NCBI GenBank assembly: GCA_009829735.1
Contig: CM020620.1
Coordinates: forward strand, 2,545,447 to 2,609,446
Direction: 5' to 3'
Length of the DNA: 64,000 bases
Origin: Pyropia yezoensis
Lineage: Eukaryota; Rhodophyta; Bangiophyceae; Bangiales; Bangiaceae
The notes below the pieces were generated by a model. That model was not told the origin of the DNA and ran no database searches. It saw nothing but the letters and a program-made list of their open reading frames with translations. Made by a program: the position numbers and the translations under genes. Positions 33,098-45,409 of this stretch are shown one piece after another (position 1 is the first letter of the stretch; every line of letters starts with the position of its first letter).

Positions 33098-34114
33098 ACT
33101 GCAGGACGGATGGGAGGAAAGGGGAGAGGAACGGTCGTCCTGCGGCGCCGCGAGCCGTGGGGGAGCCCTGCCTGACGCAGCGGGGGCGCCGCAGCGCACG
33201 CAGGGAGGGGCGGGCGCGCGCCGCCCGCGTCGATCAACCCCCCGCCGTTGGCTGCTGTTGCCGCATGCAGCGGGCAGGCAGAGATCTCGCCGCCACAGGG
33301 GGAGCTGCCGTGCAGGCGCACCGCGGCGGCGGTGCGCGCATGGCGCGGCACGGGGCGGGACTCGCGCCTCCCGCCTCCGTCCCTCTCGATGGAGCAGGCA
33401 GGGGGGCGCGTGCCGTCCAGGTGGCCACGCAAGCGGAACCTGCCTGCTCCAGCCGTCTGACGGCGGCCCTGCCTCGTGCGGGACCAATGGATCAATGCCA
33501 TGCGGGCCGCAATCGCACCGTGCCTGGCCCCCGCGGCATGGGCTGCCCCGCCGCGGCGTGAGCTGCCCCGCCGCGGCGTGAGCTGCCCCGCCGCCGCCGC
33601 CCGCACGCCTCAGCCGCAGCGGGTCACCCCGGCCGCCGTCGGCGGCGCGCTCAAGCAGCGGCTAGGCACCCCCGCCGCCGGCAGACGCACGCCCTAGCCT
33701 CGGCTGGGCACCCCCACCGCCGTCAGCCGCGCGCCCCAGCCGCTGCATGGCACCCCCCGCCGCCTGCGACCGCGCGCCCAAGCCGTGCCTGGGCACCCCC
33801 GCCCCCATCAGCGGCCCGCCACCGCCGCGCCCGAGATGGGTGGCGAACGCGCCAGCGGGTGTGCGCGCCAGTATGGGAGGAGGTGCCATCCCTCTGGATA
33901 CCCACGAGCAGTCCGTGAGGGGGAAGCGCACTGCACGTGGCCGTCTCCCCACATCAGGGGGGCGTGGGTCCCCAGCCGCAGGTGTGGGCACAGCACGCGG
34001 GTGGGAAGGGGGTCAGGCTGAGGGCCTCAGGGAAAGGGGGTGGGAGATGTCACCACGTCTGCCGCCGCCGCCAGCCCGGCAGCTTGGCGGGTGCTGGTCC
34101 CTGCTCGCCGCGGG
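33098..34114. other. Intergenic region between divergent genes, GC-rich
   Basis: About 1 kb of GC-rich low-complexity sequence, including imperfect short repeats of CGCCGCGGCGTGAGCTGCCC near 33548-33590 and CCCCCGCCGCC-type motifs at 33660-33800. No gene recognised. It should hold the promoters of both flanking genes. Confidence 0.5.
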
Positions 34115-34120
34115 TATAAA
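34115..34120 (+). promoter_or_regulatory. TATA box upstream of the gene at 34261
   Basis: TATAAA within CGCGGGTATAAAGAGAGC, 141 bp before the ATG at 34261, in otherwise GC-rich sequence. Spacing is compatible with a transcript start near 34145 and a short 5' leader. Confidence 0.55.
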
Positions 34121-34260
34121 GAGAGCACCCGTCAGCCCCAGACGGTGGTGCACCCCGCCCGCCCAGCGCTTTGTGCTTCGCAGCTGTTTTCCAGTGGCTC
34201 TTCCCCTTTCACACCCCCTGCTCCATTCTCCTTCCCAGGCCCCCTTCCCCACTCAGAGTC

Positions 34261-35502
34261 ATGGCCGAGGCCCCCACCAACTCCAGCCCCTTCTCGGACG
34301 GCGACGGGGGCCAGTACATCGTCGTACTGGTCCCCGCGTCCCTGCGAGGCGGCAATCTGACGGGGGCAGTGGAGGTGACGGCGCGACCGCCTAGCCCGCC
34401 GCCCCCGGCGGCCGCCGGTGGCTACGGCGCGGCGCATCGCGCCGAGGCTCCCCCGCTAACCGACGACGCGGCGCCAGAGGCGTTTGTGGCTGTCGGCGGC
34501 ACCAGTGGGCTGCTGGCCCGCGCATCGGCTCGCACGCGCGTGGCCGTCCGCTTTGGCCGGGACCTCCTGGCCCGCGCGGCGGCGGGGATGGGGGCGGGGG
34601 GCGCGGATCTTCCCGCGCCCGCCACGGACGAGAAGGCGGGGCGCGGCAGCTGGCTGGAGGGCGCGGCGACGGCCGTCCCCAACGCAGCGGCGACAGGTAC
34701 CAACGTGGCAGGCGTGGCGGCAGCGGCCATTGCCGCCGCCCTCGCCGCCACCTCCTCTCCCGCTGGCGCTATGGCGGCCGGCTCCGCTGCCGCCACCCAA
34801 GCCCACCTTCCCCTGGGCGACCCGGCTGGGCGCCCTGCGCCGGAAGAGGGTCCCTCCCCTGAGCCGGAGGCGGCGCCTGCTGTCCAGTCGGCGGTTGAAG
34901 CCGACTGTGGCTCCGTGGACGTCGCGGATGCCCCTGGCACTGGCATGGCCGCAGGGGCGATGTCGGAGGACGCAGCAGCTGACGGGACTGAGGCGGCTCT
35001 GGGGCCGGGCCGTGCCATCTCCACCTCTCCTGTCACGCCCGCGGCGGTGGACCTGGTGGTGACCCCTGGCATCGGCGTGGCGTTGACGCGCCGACAGGAG
35101 TCGGACCTGTCTCGCATGAACGCCCGGCGCTGGGCGGCAAGCCAGGCGCGCACTGGGTCAGCCAGTCACGGCTCTCAGGGCTCCCCCCGCCGCGCCGGCC
35201 TCGCCACTCGCTCCAAGAGCGACGGGGCGGCACTGCGCACGGGTGGGACAGGCGCCCCTCCGGGCGGCGGTAGCCGCAGCGATGGCCGAATGGCCCCGCA
35301 GACCCACCGGCTCCGTGGTGGCGGGGCAGGCTCGTTCCGAGCGGCTACCTCGACCGCCACGACGACGGCGCCACGTGCGGGGGGCACGGGGGCGGCTGTA
35401 CCCGCACCCAAGCCGCGAGTGCCTCGGTGCCGCCGCCGCGTATCCTTCCAGGCCTCATCGACGGGTGACGCGGGGTCGGACGAGCGGAACGCACGCAAGT
35501 GA
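34261..35502 (+). CDS. Hypothetical Ala-rich protein
   Basis: A single uninterrupted frame of 413 codons from ATG 34261 (MAEAPTNSSPFSDGDGGQYIVVLVPASLRGG), preceded by a TATA box. No known domain recognised. The first 30 residues after the start are hydrophobic and mixed (QYIVVLVPASLRGGNLTGAVEV) and look conserved in character; the middle is Ala/Pro/Gly-rich; a short charged stretch (LTRRQESDLSRMNARRWAASQARTGS) precedes a basic, Ser/Arg-rich C-terminus ending SSTGDAGSDERNARK. The frame could stay open further upstream, but the TATA position favours this start. It converges with the Ala-rich minus-strand gene. Function unknown. Confidence 0.55.
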   Translation: MAEAPTNSSPFSDGDGGQYIVVLVPASLRGGNLTGAVEVTARPPSPPPPAAAGGYGAAHRAEAPPLTDDAAPEAFVAVGGTSGLLARASARTRVAVRFGRDLLARAAAGMGAGGADLPAPATDEKAGRGSWLEGAATAVPNAAATGTNVAGVAAAAIAAALAATSSPAGAMAAGSAAATQAHLPLGDPAGRPAPEEGPSPEPEAAPAVQSAVEADCGSVDVADAPGTGMAAGAMSEDAAADGTEAALGPGRAISTSPVTPAAVDLVVTPGIGVALTRRQESDLSRMNARRWAASQARTGSASHGSQGSPRRAGLATRSKSDGAALRTGGTGAPPGGGSRSDGRMAPQTHRLRGGGAGSFRAATSTATTTAPRAGGTGAAVPAPKPRVPRCRRRVSFQASSTGDAGSDERNARK

Positions 35503-35699
35503 GAGGGGCTGGAGGGGGCGGTGGCGGAAGAGCGCCGCAACGGGCAGCTGATGCGACGGCGGGGGGTAGCGGCGCCGGAGGGAAGAGGCGCAGGGGGGCG
35601 ACGGATTATTGAGGAGGGGGCCGAGCGGGTGGGACGGGGTGCTGTTCTGTAGGAAAGTCCCCTTTTTTTTTTTATCGCTCTTGCCTTCGCAGTAAACCG

Positions 35700-38629
35700 C
35701 CCTCCCGACATCAAGACTGCCTCGTCACCATAACCACCTCGCATCTGTTTTCTCCCACCTACGTCAACCCAGTCCCCGTCCTCCCCCCACCCCCACCCCG
35801 CCGACCTTGCCCTCCCCACCGCTACGGCGGGTCGCCCCGCGTGGCCCGCCTCCTCCACGTCCAAGTCAATAACCGAAGCGGCCACAATGTCCATGTCTGC
35901 GTCGTTGGCACGGTCGGGTTCTTGGGGGGAGGGCACCACGCTGGGAGCGGCGCGGCGCGCGCCAGCGGCGGCTGCAGAGGCGGCAGCCACCGACGCCAAC
36001 GCCGCCGCCGCCGCCGCCGCTGGCGTGACGGAAGCAGGAGCTGCCACCACCCTGTGGGGCGCCTGTGCTACTGGTGCGCGGTGCACGGGCCCAGGCGCGG
36101 CGGCCACCCGAGGCAGCACCCCCCCCTGGTGGGAGCGGGCCACCACCGCGAGCGGCCAGCATCTTGGCAGCGGCCGCCTTGGCAGCTGCACCTGCCACTG
36201 GCCTGGGCGCCACCACCACCGGTGCCGCAGCTGCCCCCCGCCCAGACGCCACCACGGCCGCCGCTGCTGCCCCCGCCGCTGCCGAATGGGCCGCCAGTGC
36301 CCTTGCGGCGGCCGATCCGGGGGTGACCACGGCACCCACGGGCAGTGCCGCCTGCGGCACCACCGTTGCCGGCGGTGGCTTGCGTCGCGGCGGCGCCTGA
36401 ACGGCCACGCGCGGTTTCTTGGCCGCCGCCGCCATGGCCGCCACAGCTGCCGGACTGCCAGCAGGCGGCGCCAGCCGCTAGCCGGCCGTCACCGGATGAG
36501 AGCGCGCAACCGCCGCAGCAGCAGCGGCCGCCACGGTGGCCGCCGCTTTGCGCGCTGCAGCCGCGGCCGCGGCCGCCACCACGCCGGCAGACGTGGGACC
36601 TGCCACGGGTGGCGGCGGCGGTGGCCGGGGGAGCGCCGGCGGCGGTGGTCGGGCCCTGGCCGCGGCTGCGGCAGCAGCAGCGGCGGCGGCAGAAGCGGCA
36701 GCCGCCTGGGATTTGGCAATCACCGATGCCGCCGATGGGCGCGCGGCGATGGGCGGGCCAGCCGCCGCCGCCACCGCCGCAGGAGGTCTCCGAGGTGGGG
36801 GCGCAGCAACAGCTGGGTGTGGGGGAGCAGCGGCGTGTACGGCAGCTCCACGAGCGGGCGCTTCAACCATGACGACCGACGGGGACACGGCCGCGACGTG
36901 GGCCGGAGTTGGCCGCGGGACGGGTGGTGGTGGGGGAGGGACCGCTGCTGCCGCTGCTGCAGCCGCAGCCGTAGCCGCCGCTCTGCGGCGGATGTGCTCT
37001 TGCCGTTGCCGCGCAAGGGCCTCTACTTGGACCACTAACGTGGATGCTGCTGCTGCAGCAGCTGCTGCTGCTGCTGCCGCCCCCGGCAAAGGGACCGCCG
37101 CCAGTGGCGCCGCTACTGGGCGCGCCACCGCCGGTGGTGCCGCTGCCGGTGGCGCCGCCGCCACCGCCGCCACCGCCCGACCATTGGCCACCGCCCCCGC
37201 CGCAGGTATCTCTACCCGCTGCTGCTGCTGCTGTTGCTGTTGCAGCTGTGCCGTTGCCGTAGCGGCGGCGGCCGCTGCCGCAGCCGTCGGCGCGGGCGCC
37301 GCGGGCCGCTTTTCCCGCTTGGCCTTGTACCACAGACGAAATTCAGCATTGACGTCGAGCATCGCAGCGGAGGGGGTGAGGTTGGTAATCCAGTTGGTGA
37401 CCCCGTCGAGGAGCTGCGGCTTGGTGATCAGACCCTTTGTCCAGTAGGACCACAGCAGCTTGTGAGTGCCGCAGCTGCTTCTCCTTCTCCTCACGGGTGA
37501 GCATGCCCTCCATCAGGCGGCCCTGCAGGACGACCACAAACTGAAGAAAGTGGCTAATGATCACTTGCTCGGGGCTCAGCTCCACGGCCACGACGCCAGT
37601 GCGCCGAGCAGGCGGGCCGGCGGCAGTGGCGCCCGCCGCCGGGGGTGCTCCGACAGCAGGGGCGGCACTGGTCGCACGGGCTGCACCGGAAGCGGCAGCA
37701 GGGGGGGCCGGCTTGGCCGTCCCACCGACAACCACCGTGGGGGCGAGCACGGCGCCGCGCCCCTAGAGGGCGGACCCCCCAGACGAAACAGCCGGCACAC
37801 CCGCCACTACCGGTCGGCCCGTCCCGTTGACAGTGACCACCCCACCGGGGGCCACCGCCCCCGGTGACGGGACACCCAAAACGCGGTTGGCTGGGGCGGG
37901 TGCCACCCCCGGCGGCGGCGCGCTAGACGCCCGACCAGCGGCCGCGGCGGCAGCCGCGGCAGCGGCTGCGGCAGCCCGCCGCGCCGCTACCGCTTGCGCC
38001 TGTGCCGCTGCCGCCTGTGCCGCCACTACCGCCGCCACTGCAGACGCGGGGGCGGCCCCGCCCAACGCGGCCGGCGGTGGCACGGCCTGGAAGGCGATGC
38101 CGGCGGCGGCCTCCCGCTTGGCAGTCGCCGCGGCCTTGGCACAGGCCTGCGTGTGGAGGAGCTCCTCCAGCTCGGCGCTGATATCCCCCGCAGGCGCCCG
38201 CGCCGGCGCGCCCGCGGCGGGCACCGCGGCGGGTGCCGGGAGCGCCGCCGGTGGCGCCGCCACGGGCGCGGGGGCGCCCGCAGGGAGTGCCGTCCCCGCC
38301 ACAGGGACGAGAACGACAGGCAGCGCCAGGGACGGCGCCGCCAGCCGCGCGGGCGGGGGCGGCAGCGGTGCCACAGCCACCGCTGGCGCGGCCGCCGCGG
38401 GTGCAGCTGCGGCGGCCGGCGGTGGGGCCCCAGAGAATCCAAATAAGGACAGCAGCTCGGTGTAGTTGTGCGACGTTGGTGGCGCGCCACCGCCAGGCGG
38501 CGGCGGCGGCGCCGCCGCCGCCCCTACCGGGACCGCGCCAGGGACGGCGGCGGCCACCCCTGCCGCCGACGGTCGGGCGAGGCCCACCGCCGCCGCCGAC
38601 GTTGGGGCGGCGGCGGCGCTCGGCGCCAT
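35700..38629 (-). CDS. Hypothetical long Ala/Pro-rich protein, frame-interrupted
   Basis: A minus-strand gene is suggested by non-repetitive islands in a sea of Ala/Pro codons. In order from ATG 38629: NYTELLSLFGFSGAPP; DISAELEELLHTQACAKAAATAKREAAAG; a helical core SPEQVIISHFLQFVVVLQGR, LMEGMLTREEKEKQLR, then THKLLWSYWTKGLITKPQLL and DVNAEFRLWYKAKREKR (37590-37320); a poly-Gln stretch; and an acidic C-terminal part DADMDIVAASVIDLDVEEAG with GEDGDWVDVGGRKQMRGGYG (35900-35720). The frame is interrupted: in-frame TAG codons at 37763-37765 and 36478-36480, a one-base shift near 37470 between KQLR and THKLL, and another shift near a C8 run at 36119-36126. Short introns could remove the stops. The helical core may be a transcription-cofactor-type fold, but no family is assigned. 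The 3' end is approximate. Confidence 0.4.
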
Positions 38630-38749
38630 GGGCACGGCGGCGGGGGGAGGAACCAGAAAGGCAGACGGGGCGGCTGTGGCAAAGGAAACGGGGCCAACCA
38701 CGCAGGGGCGCACACCAAAAAGAAGAGCAAAAGAGAACAACCAGACGAG

Positions 38750-39640
38750 TCAAAGATCCGCGGGGGGGGGGGGGGGGGCAGGGGGGGGGGGGGGCACGTG
38801 AAAACTGCAAGCGGGAACACGCAGCGGGTCGACGGGGGGGGGGGGGGGGGGGGGGCAGCCGTCGTCCGGGGCGTCGACGTACGCACACAGAGGGCAGGCA
38901 CGACGGCCGAGGCGGCAGGAGCAGAAAAAAGACAGGACCACACACGCACAGACCGGGGTGGTCAACGTGAGCAACGTGGCCCTCGGAAACGGCCGGGCGC
39001 CCTGGTCGGGATCCGCCGGGCGCCCTCCCCCCCCTCCCCGCGGCCGGCTGTGTGCCGGCCAGAGGCGGGCGGCACGGCCAAGAAGAAACGCCTCCCCCAC
39101 CCCGTCGGCGCCCCCCACCCCGCCCCCCCCCCCCCCTCCCCCCTCCCGCCACCCACTCCTCCCCCCTCCCTTGCCCCACCCCCCTCGCCCAAGCAATGAC
39201 ATACCTCCTGGTCCGCCAACGGTAGGAGCGTGCGTCGCGGGGATGGCCGGCGCGCCCGGTGCCATGCGCACGCCCTCCCTCCCTCCCCCCCCCCCCCCCC
39301 CCCCCCCCCGCCGCCACCGCCGCCGCCAACAAACGCGGGGCGCCGCGACCGGTGGTCGCCCAGAGCCACTCCCCCTCCCCCACCACCGGCGGCAGCAGCC
39401 GCCCAGACTCCTTCCCAGGCAAAACCCCGCGCACCACCCCTCCTACCCAAAGCACACGACCTACAAATGCCCTCGCACCTCCCCTCCTATCCTCCTCTTA
39501 CCCTCCCCCCCCCCCCTCACTTCTCTCTTCCACCTCTCCTCCTCTCCTCGATCGGCTCGTGGCCACACCCCCCCCCCTCCTCCTCGCCCCCCGCCGCCGC
39601 CGCAGCGAGCGCGCGCGCGCGCGCGCGCGTCAGCCGTCTG
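38750..39640. repeat. Cluster of long G/C homopolymers and a (GC)n tract
   Basis: Runs visible on the plus strand: G17 at 38762-38778, G14 at 38781-38794, G22 at 38834-38855, C14 at 39123-39136, and C25 at 39285-39309, plus an alternating GC tract at 39607-39627. Such runs can form G-quadruplexes or Z-DNA and are hard to sequence. Open frames here are low-complexity only. Confidence 0.9.
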
Positions 39641-40250
39641 CCGCGGCGCAAAGGCCCCCCGCCGCCCGACGCTGGTTGCCGTGACAATGTGCCGGATGGC
39701 CGCCGGGGGAGGGGGGAGGGGCCGTGGGGGTGGTGGTGGTGGAGGTGGTGCGGGCGCCGCACGCCACCCACACGTGTGGGGGGGCAGGCAGGCAGGCAGG
39801 CTGCCCCCACTGGCATGTTGACGAGGGGTGCGTCACCGTCGGGACGCGGGGGTGAAGGTGGGGGAGCAGTCCGCCGAGGTGGTGTGGCCGGTGCCGCGGC
39901 CGTCGGGCCCACCGCGGCAAGACGGACCATGCAAATGAGTGCATAAACGGTGGCGTTGGATAGATGGGTCGATAGATAGATATTTTGGTAGATAGATTGA
40001 AAGCGCGTTCGCGAAAGTACCTTAGCCTTTCACTGTCCTTTTTCGCAGACTCACATTTCAAGTCGGCCTCCACGCCGGTGGCCTCCTCGGTCGTGCTCAT
40101 CACCAATGCAACGTCTCTGGCCACACGGGCTGTCAATGAGCTCACCACACACAGCGACTAGACTAGTCCCCGAATAAACACTCCGGCAACAAAAAAACAG
40201 CAACCACCTCTGCACACACGCACCACCACTCCCCACCACCGCCACGCTCC
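39640..40250. other. Intergenic, nothing recognised; short GATA-type microsatellite
   Basis: A broken GATA/TAGA repeat lies at about 39958-39999. A minus-strand frame from 40148 begins with about 70 ordinary-looking codons (MVSSLTARVARDVALVMS) and then turns low-complexity; it matches nothing I know. Confidence 0.4.
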
Positions 40251-43200
40251 CCGGCACAACCGAGCACCCACCAAAGCACCGCCCGGACAGTGCGATGAGT
40301 CGAAAGCGCCTGGAGGATCAATATATACGAAACCCGGACGCACGGCACCCCCTGTTGTCCAATTTTAGCGCTCATTCGACGATTGAGAATATGTCGGTCC
40401 GGCTACTCCACAGCACTTGCATGTGCCTGTCCTGTCCTCTCGCGTATGCCTATTGTGTGTCCCATAAAAAGTGGACGTGCACAGGTCGAGCAGCGTGGGT
40501 TTGATTGGTCCAGAGTGCGATATTTGACATGATCACGACACGTGCACGTCCACGTTTTACGGGATGCACTATAGAGGACAGTCAGAGCGCTATCGAACCG
40601 TGTGGATTGGTGGGAGCACACAATCGTGCGAGGACAGTGAGATGAGTCGGGCGCGCTGAGGGGCTTGCTACAAAACCCGGACGCACGGCAATCTCTGTGA
40701 TTCAATTTTAGAGGTTGTTTCACGGATCGGAATGTTTCGCTTTGGCAACTCTGCAGCGTTTTCAAGTGCCTGGCCTGAATCTCGCGTATGCCTAGTGGAC
40801 AGACTGAGTGCTTCCGAACCGTGTGGATTTGTGGAGCACACAATCGTGCAAGGACAGTGAGATGAGTCGGGCGCGCTTTGGGGCTTTTCTCAGAATCCGG
40901 ACACACGGTTCTCCCTGTAGTCCAATTTTGACGCTCACTTGACGGATTGGAGTATCTCGGTCCGGCATCTCCACACCGTTCACCTGTGGGTGTTTAGTAT
41001 CTCGCGCATGCCCAGTGGACGGTCGGAGTGCTGCCGAACCGCGTGGATTTGGTGGGGCAAACAATCATGCGAGGACAGTGATATCAGACGGGCGCGCTTT
41101 AGGTAGTACCGCGAAGCCCGGACACACGGCACCCCCCATGGTGCATTTTTTCGCACTCAATTGACGGATCGCATAATTTGGTCCGGCAACCCAACAGCGT
41201 TTGCCTGTGGGTGTTTAGTATCTTGCGTACGCCCAGTGGACGGTCGGAGTGCTGCCGATCCGTGTGGATTGGTGGGGGCACACAATCGTGCGAGGAAAGT
41301 GATATGAGTCGGGCGCGCTTTAGGTACTGCCGCGAAGCCCGGACACACGGCACCCCCTATGGTGCATTTTTTCGCACACAATTGACAGATCACAAACTTT
41401 GGTCCGGCAGATCCACAGCGTTTGCATGTGGGTGTTAAGTATCTTGCGTGTGCCCAGTGGACGGTCGGAGTGCTGCCGAACCGTGTGGATTGGTCGGAGC
41501 ACACAATAGTGCGAGGACAATGCAATGAGTCCGGGGCGCTTGGGGGCTTGCTACAAAACCCGGACGCACGGCAATCCCTGTGATTCAATTTTCGAGGTTG
41601 TTTCACGGATCGGAATGTTTCGCTTTGGCAACTCTGCAGCGTTTGCCTGTGCCTGTCCTGTATCTCGCGTATGCCTACGGGACAGTCAGAGTGCTGCCGA
41701 ACCGTTTGGATTGGTGGGAGCACACCATCGTGCGAGGACAGTGAGATGAGTCGGGTGCGCTTTGGGGCTTTTCTCAAAATCCGCAAACACGGTTCTCCCT
41801 GTGGTCCAATTTTGACGCTCACTTGACGGATTGGAATATGTCGGTCCGGCATCTCCACACCGTTTGCCGGTGGGTGTTGAGTATCTTGCGTATGCCTGGT
41901 GGACTGCCGGAGTGCTGCCGAACCATGTGGATTGGTCGGAGCACACAATAGTGCGAGGACAATGCAATGAGTCCGGGGCGCTTGGGGGCTTGCTACAAAA
42001 CCCGGACGCACGGCAATCCCTGTGATTCAATTTTCGAGGTTGTTTCACGGATCGGAATGTTTCGCTTTGGCAACTCTGCAGCGTCTGCCTGTGCCTGTCC
42101 TGTATCTCGCGTATGCCTACGGGACAGTCAGAGTGCTGCCGAACCGTTTGGATTGGTGGGAGCACACCATCGTGCGAGGACAGTGAGATGAGTCGGGTGC
42201 GCTTTGGGGCTTTTCTCAAAATCCGCAAACACGGTTCTCCCTGTGGTCCAATTTTGACGCTCACTTGACGGATTGGAATATGTCGGTCCGGCATCTCCAC
42301 ACCGTTTACCGGTGGGTGTTGAGTATCTTGCATATGCCTGGTGGACTGCCGGAGTGCTGCCGAACCGTGTGGATTGGTCGGAGCACACAATCGTGCGAGG
42401 AGAATACAATGAGTCCGGGGCGCTTGGGGGCTTGCTACAAAACCCGGACGCACGGCAATCCCTGTGATTCAATTTTCGAGGTTATTTCACGGATCGGAAT
42501 GTTTCGCTTTGGCAACTCTGCAGCGTTTGCCTGTGCCTGTCCTGTATCTCGCGTATGCCTACGGGACAGTCAGAGTGCTGCCGAACCGTTTGGATTGGTG
42601 GGAGCACACCATCGTGCGAGGACAGTGAGATGAGTCGGGTGCGCTTTGGGGCTTTTCTCAAAATCCGCAAACACGGTTCTCCCTGTGGTCCAATTTTGAC
42701 GCTCACTTGACGGATTGGAATATGTCGGTCCGGCATCTCCACACCGTTTACCGGCGGGTGTTTAGTATCTTGCGTATGCCCAGTGGACGGTCGGAGTGCT
42801 GCCGAACCGTGTGGATTGGTCGGAGCACACAATCGTGCGAGGAGAATACAATGAGTCCGGGGCGCTTGGGGGTTTGCTACAAAACCCGGACGCACGGCAA
42901 TCCCTGTGATTCAATTTTCGAGGTTGTTTCACGGATCGGAATGTTTCGCTTTGGCAACTCTGCAGCGTTTGCCTGTGCCTGTCCTGTATCTCGCGTATGC
43001 CTACGGGACAGTCAGAGTGCTGCCGAACCGTTTGGATTGGTGGGAGCACACCATCGTGCGAGGACAGTGAGATGAGTCGGGTGCGCTTTGGGGCTTTTCT
43101 CAAAATCCGCAAACACGGTTCTCCCTGTGGTCCAATTTTGACGCTCACTTGACGGATTGGAATATGTCGGTCCGGCATCTCCACACCGTTTACCGGCGGG

Positions 43201-45395
43201 TGTTTAGTATCTTGCGTATGCCCAGTGGACGGTCGGAGTGCTGCCGAACCGTGTGGATTGGTCGGAGCACACAATCGTGCGAGGAGAATACAATGAGTCC
43301 GGGGCGCTTGGGGGTTTGCTACAAAACCCGGACGCACGGCAATCCCTGTGATTCAATTTTCGAGGTTGTTTCACGGATCGGAATGTTTCGCTTTGGCAAC
43401 TCTGCAGCGTTTGCCTGTGCCTGTCCTGTATCTCGCGTATGCCTACGGGACAGTCAGAGTGCTGCCGAACCGTTTGGATTGGTGGGAGCACACCATCGTG
43501 CGAGGACAGTGAGATGAGTCGGGTGCGCTTTGGGGCTTTTCTCAAAATCCGCAAACACGGTTCTCCCTGTGGTCCAATTTTGACGCTCACTTGACGGATT
43601 GGAATATGTCGGTCCGGCATCTCCACACCGTTTACCGGTGGGTGTTGAGTATCTTGCATATGCCTGGTGGACTGCCGGAGTGCTGCCGAACCGTGTGGAT
43701 TGGTCGGAGCACACAATCGTGCGAGGAGAATACAATGAGTCCGGGGCGCTTGGGGGTTTGCTACAAAACCCGGACGCACGGCAATCCCTGTGATTCAATT
43801 TTCGAGGTTGTTTCACGGATCGGAATGTTTCGCTTTGGCAACTCTGCAGCGTCTGCCTGTGCCTGTCCTGTATCTCGCGTATGCCTACGGGACAGTCAGA
43901 GTGCTGCCGAACCGTTTGGATTGGTGGGAGCACACCATCGTGCGAGGACAGTGAGATGAGTCGGGTGCGCTTTGGGGCTTTTCTCAAAATCCGCAAACAC
44001 GGTTCTCCCTGTGGTCCAATTTTGACGCTCACTTGACGGATTGGAATATGTCGGTCCGGCATCTCCACACCGTTTGCCGGTGGGTGTTGAGTATCTTGCG
44101 TATGCCTGGTGGACTGCCGGAGTGCTGCCGAACCATGTGGATTGGTCGGAGCACACAATAGTGCGAGGACAATGCAATGAGTCCGGGGCGCTTGGGGGCT
44201 TGCTACAAAACCCGGACGCACGGCAATCCCTGTGATTCAATTTTCGAGGTTGTTTCACGGATCGGAATGTTTCGCTTTGGCAACTCTGCAGCGTCTGCCT
44301 GTGCCTGTCCTGTATCTCGCGTATGCCTACGGGACAGTCAGAGTGCTGCCGAACCGTTTGGATTGGTGGGAGCACACCATCGTGCGAGGACAGTGAGATG
44401 AGTCGGGTGCGCTTTGGGGCTTTTCTCAAAATCCGCAAACACGGTTCTCCCTGTGGTCCAATTTTGACGCTCACTTGACGGATTGGAATATGTCGGTCCG
44501 GCATCTCCACACCGTTTACCGGCGGGTGTTTAGTATCTTGCGTATGCCCAGTGGACGGTCGGAGTGCTGCCGAACCGTGTGGATTGGTCGGAGCACACAA
44601 TCGTGCGAGGAGAATACAATGAGTCCGGGGCGCTTGGGGGCTTGCTACAAAACCCGGACGCACGGCAATCCCTGTGATTCAATTTTAGAGGTTGTTCCCA
44701 AGCCCGGACACACGGCACCCCCCATGGTGCATTTTTTCGCACTCAATTGACAGATCACAGACTTTGGTCCGGCAACCCCACAGCGATTGCATGTGGGTGT
44801 TTAGTATCTTGCGTATGCCCAGTGGACGGTCGGAGTGCTGCCGAACCGCGTGGATTGGTGGGCGCACACAATCGTGCGCGGACAGTGAGACGAGTCGTGC
44901 GCGCTGGAGGGATTGCCGCGAAACCCGCACGCACGGCACCCCCTGTGGTCTAAGTTCAGCTCTCGTTTCACGAATTGGATCGTCTCGGTCCGGCAACTCC
45001 ACAGCGTTGGAATGTCGGTGTTCAGTATGCCGCGTATGCCAAGTGGACGGTCGAAGTGCTGCCGAGCCGTGTGTGCATTGATGGGAGCACACAATGGTGC
45101 AAGGACAGTGCGATGAGTCGGGCGCGCTTTGGGGATGAATACGAAACCCGGGCGCACGGAACCCTCTGTGGTCGAATTTCAGCGTTCATTTGACGAATCG
45201 GAGTATGTTTGTCTCGTAACTCCACAGCGTTTTCATGTGCGTGTTCTGTATCTCGCGTAAGCCTAGTGGACAGTCGGAGTGCCGCCGAACGGTGTCGATT
45301 GGTGGGAGCACACAATTGTGGGAGGGCAGTGCGATGAGTCGGGAGCGCTTGGGGGACTAATACGAAACCCGGAGGCACGGCACGCCCTGTGGTGT
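40250..45395. repeat. Satellite 2: 221 bp monomers, 442 bp dimers in the core
   Basis: Monomers of about 221 bp share landmarks such as GCCGAACCGTGTGGATTGGT, GGAGCACACAATCGTGCGAG and ATGAGTCGGGCGCGCTT. From about 41500 to 44680 two monomer types alternate, so the exact repeat is a 442 bp dimer (for example 41831, 42273, 43599 and 44041 are equivalent positions). Core dimers are almost identical. Toward both ends (40250-41500 and 44700-45395) units are single, diverged monomers. Long open frames occur in several registers on both strands but include no conserved protein and are by-products of the repeat. Confidence 0.95.
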
Positions 45396-45409
45396 AGGCA
45401 ACTGGCCAG

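Noticed and set aside
37234..39821. Several long plus-strand frames with Pro/Arg/Ala-rich translations
   Set aside because: Shadows of low-complexity GC sequence opposite the Ala-rich gene or over homopolymers.
41157..42011. 284-codon minus-strand frame and relatives in satellite 2
   Set aside because: Translation of tandem repeats; a 442 bp period shifts frame and no conserved protein is seen.
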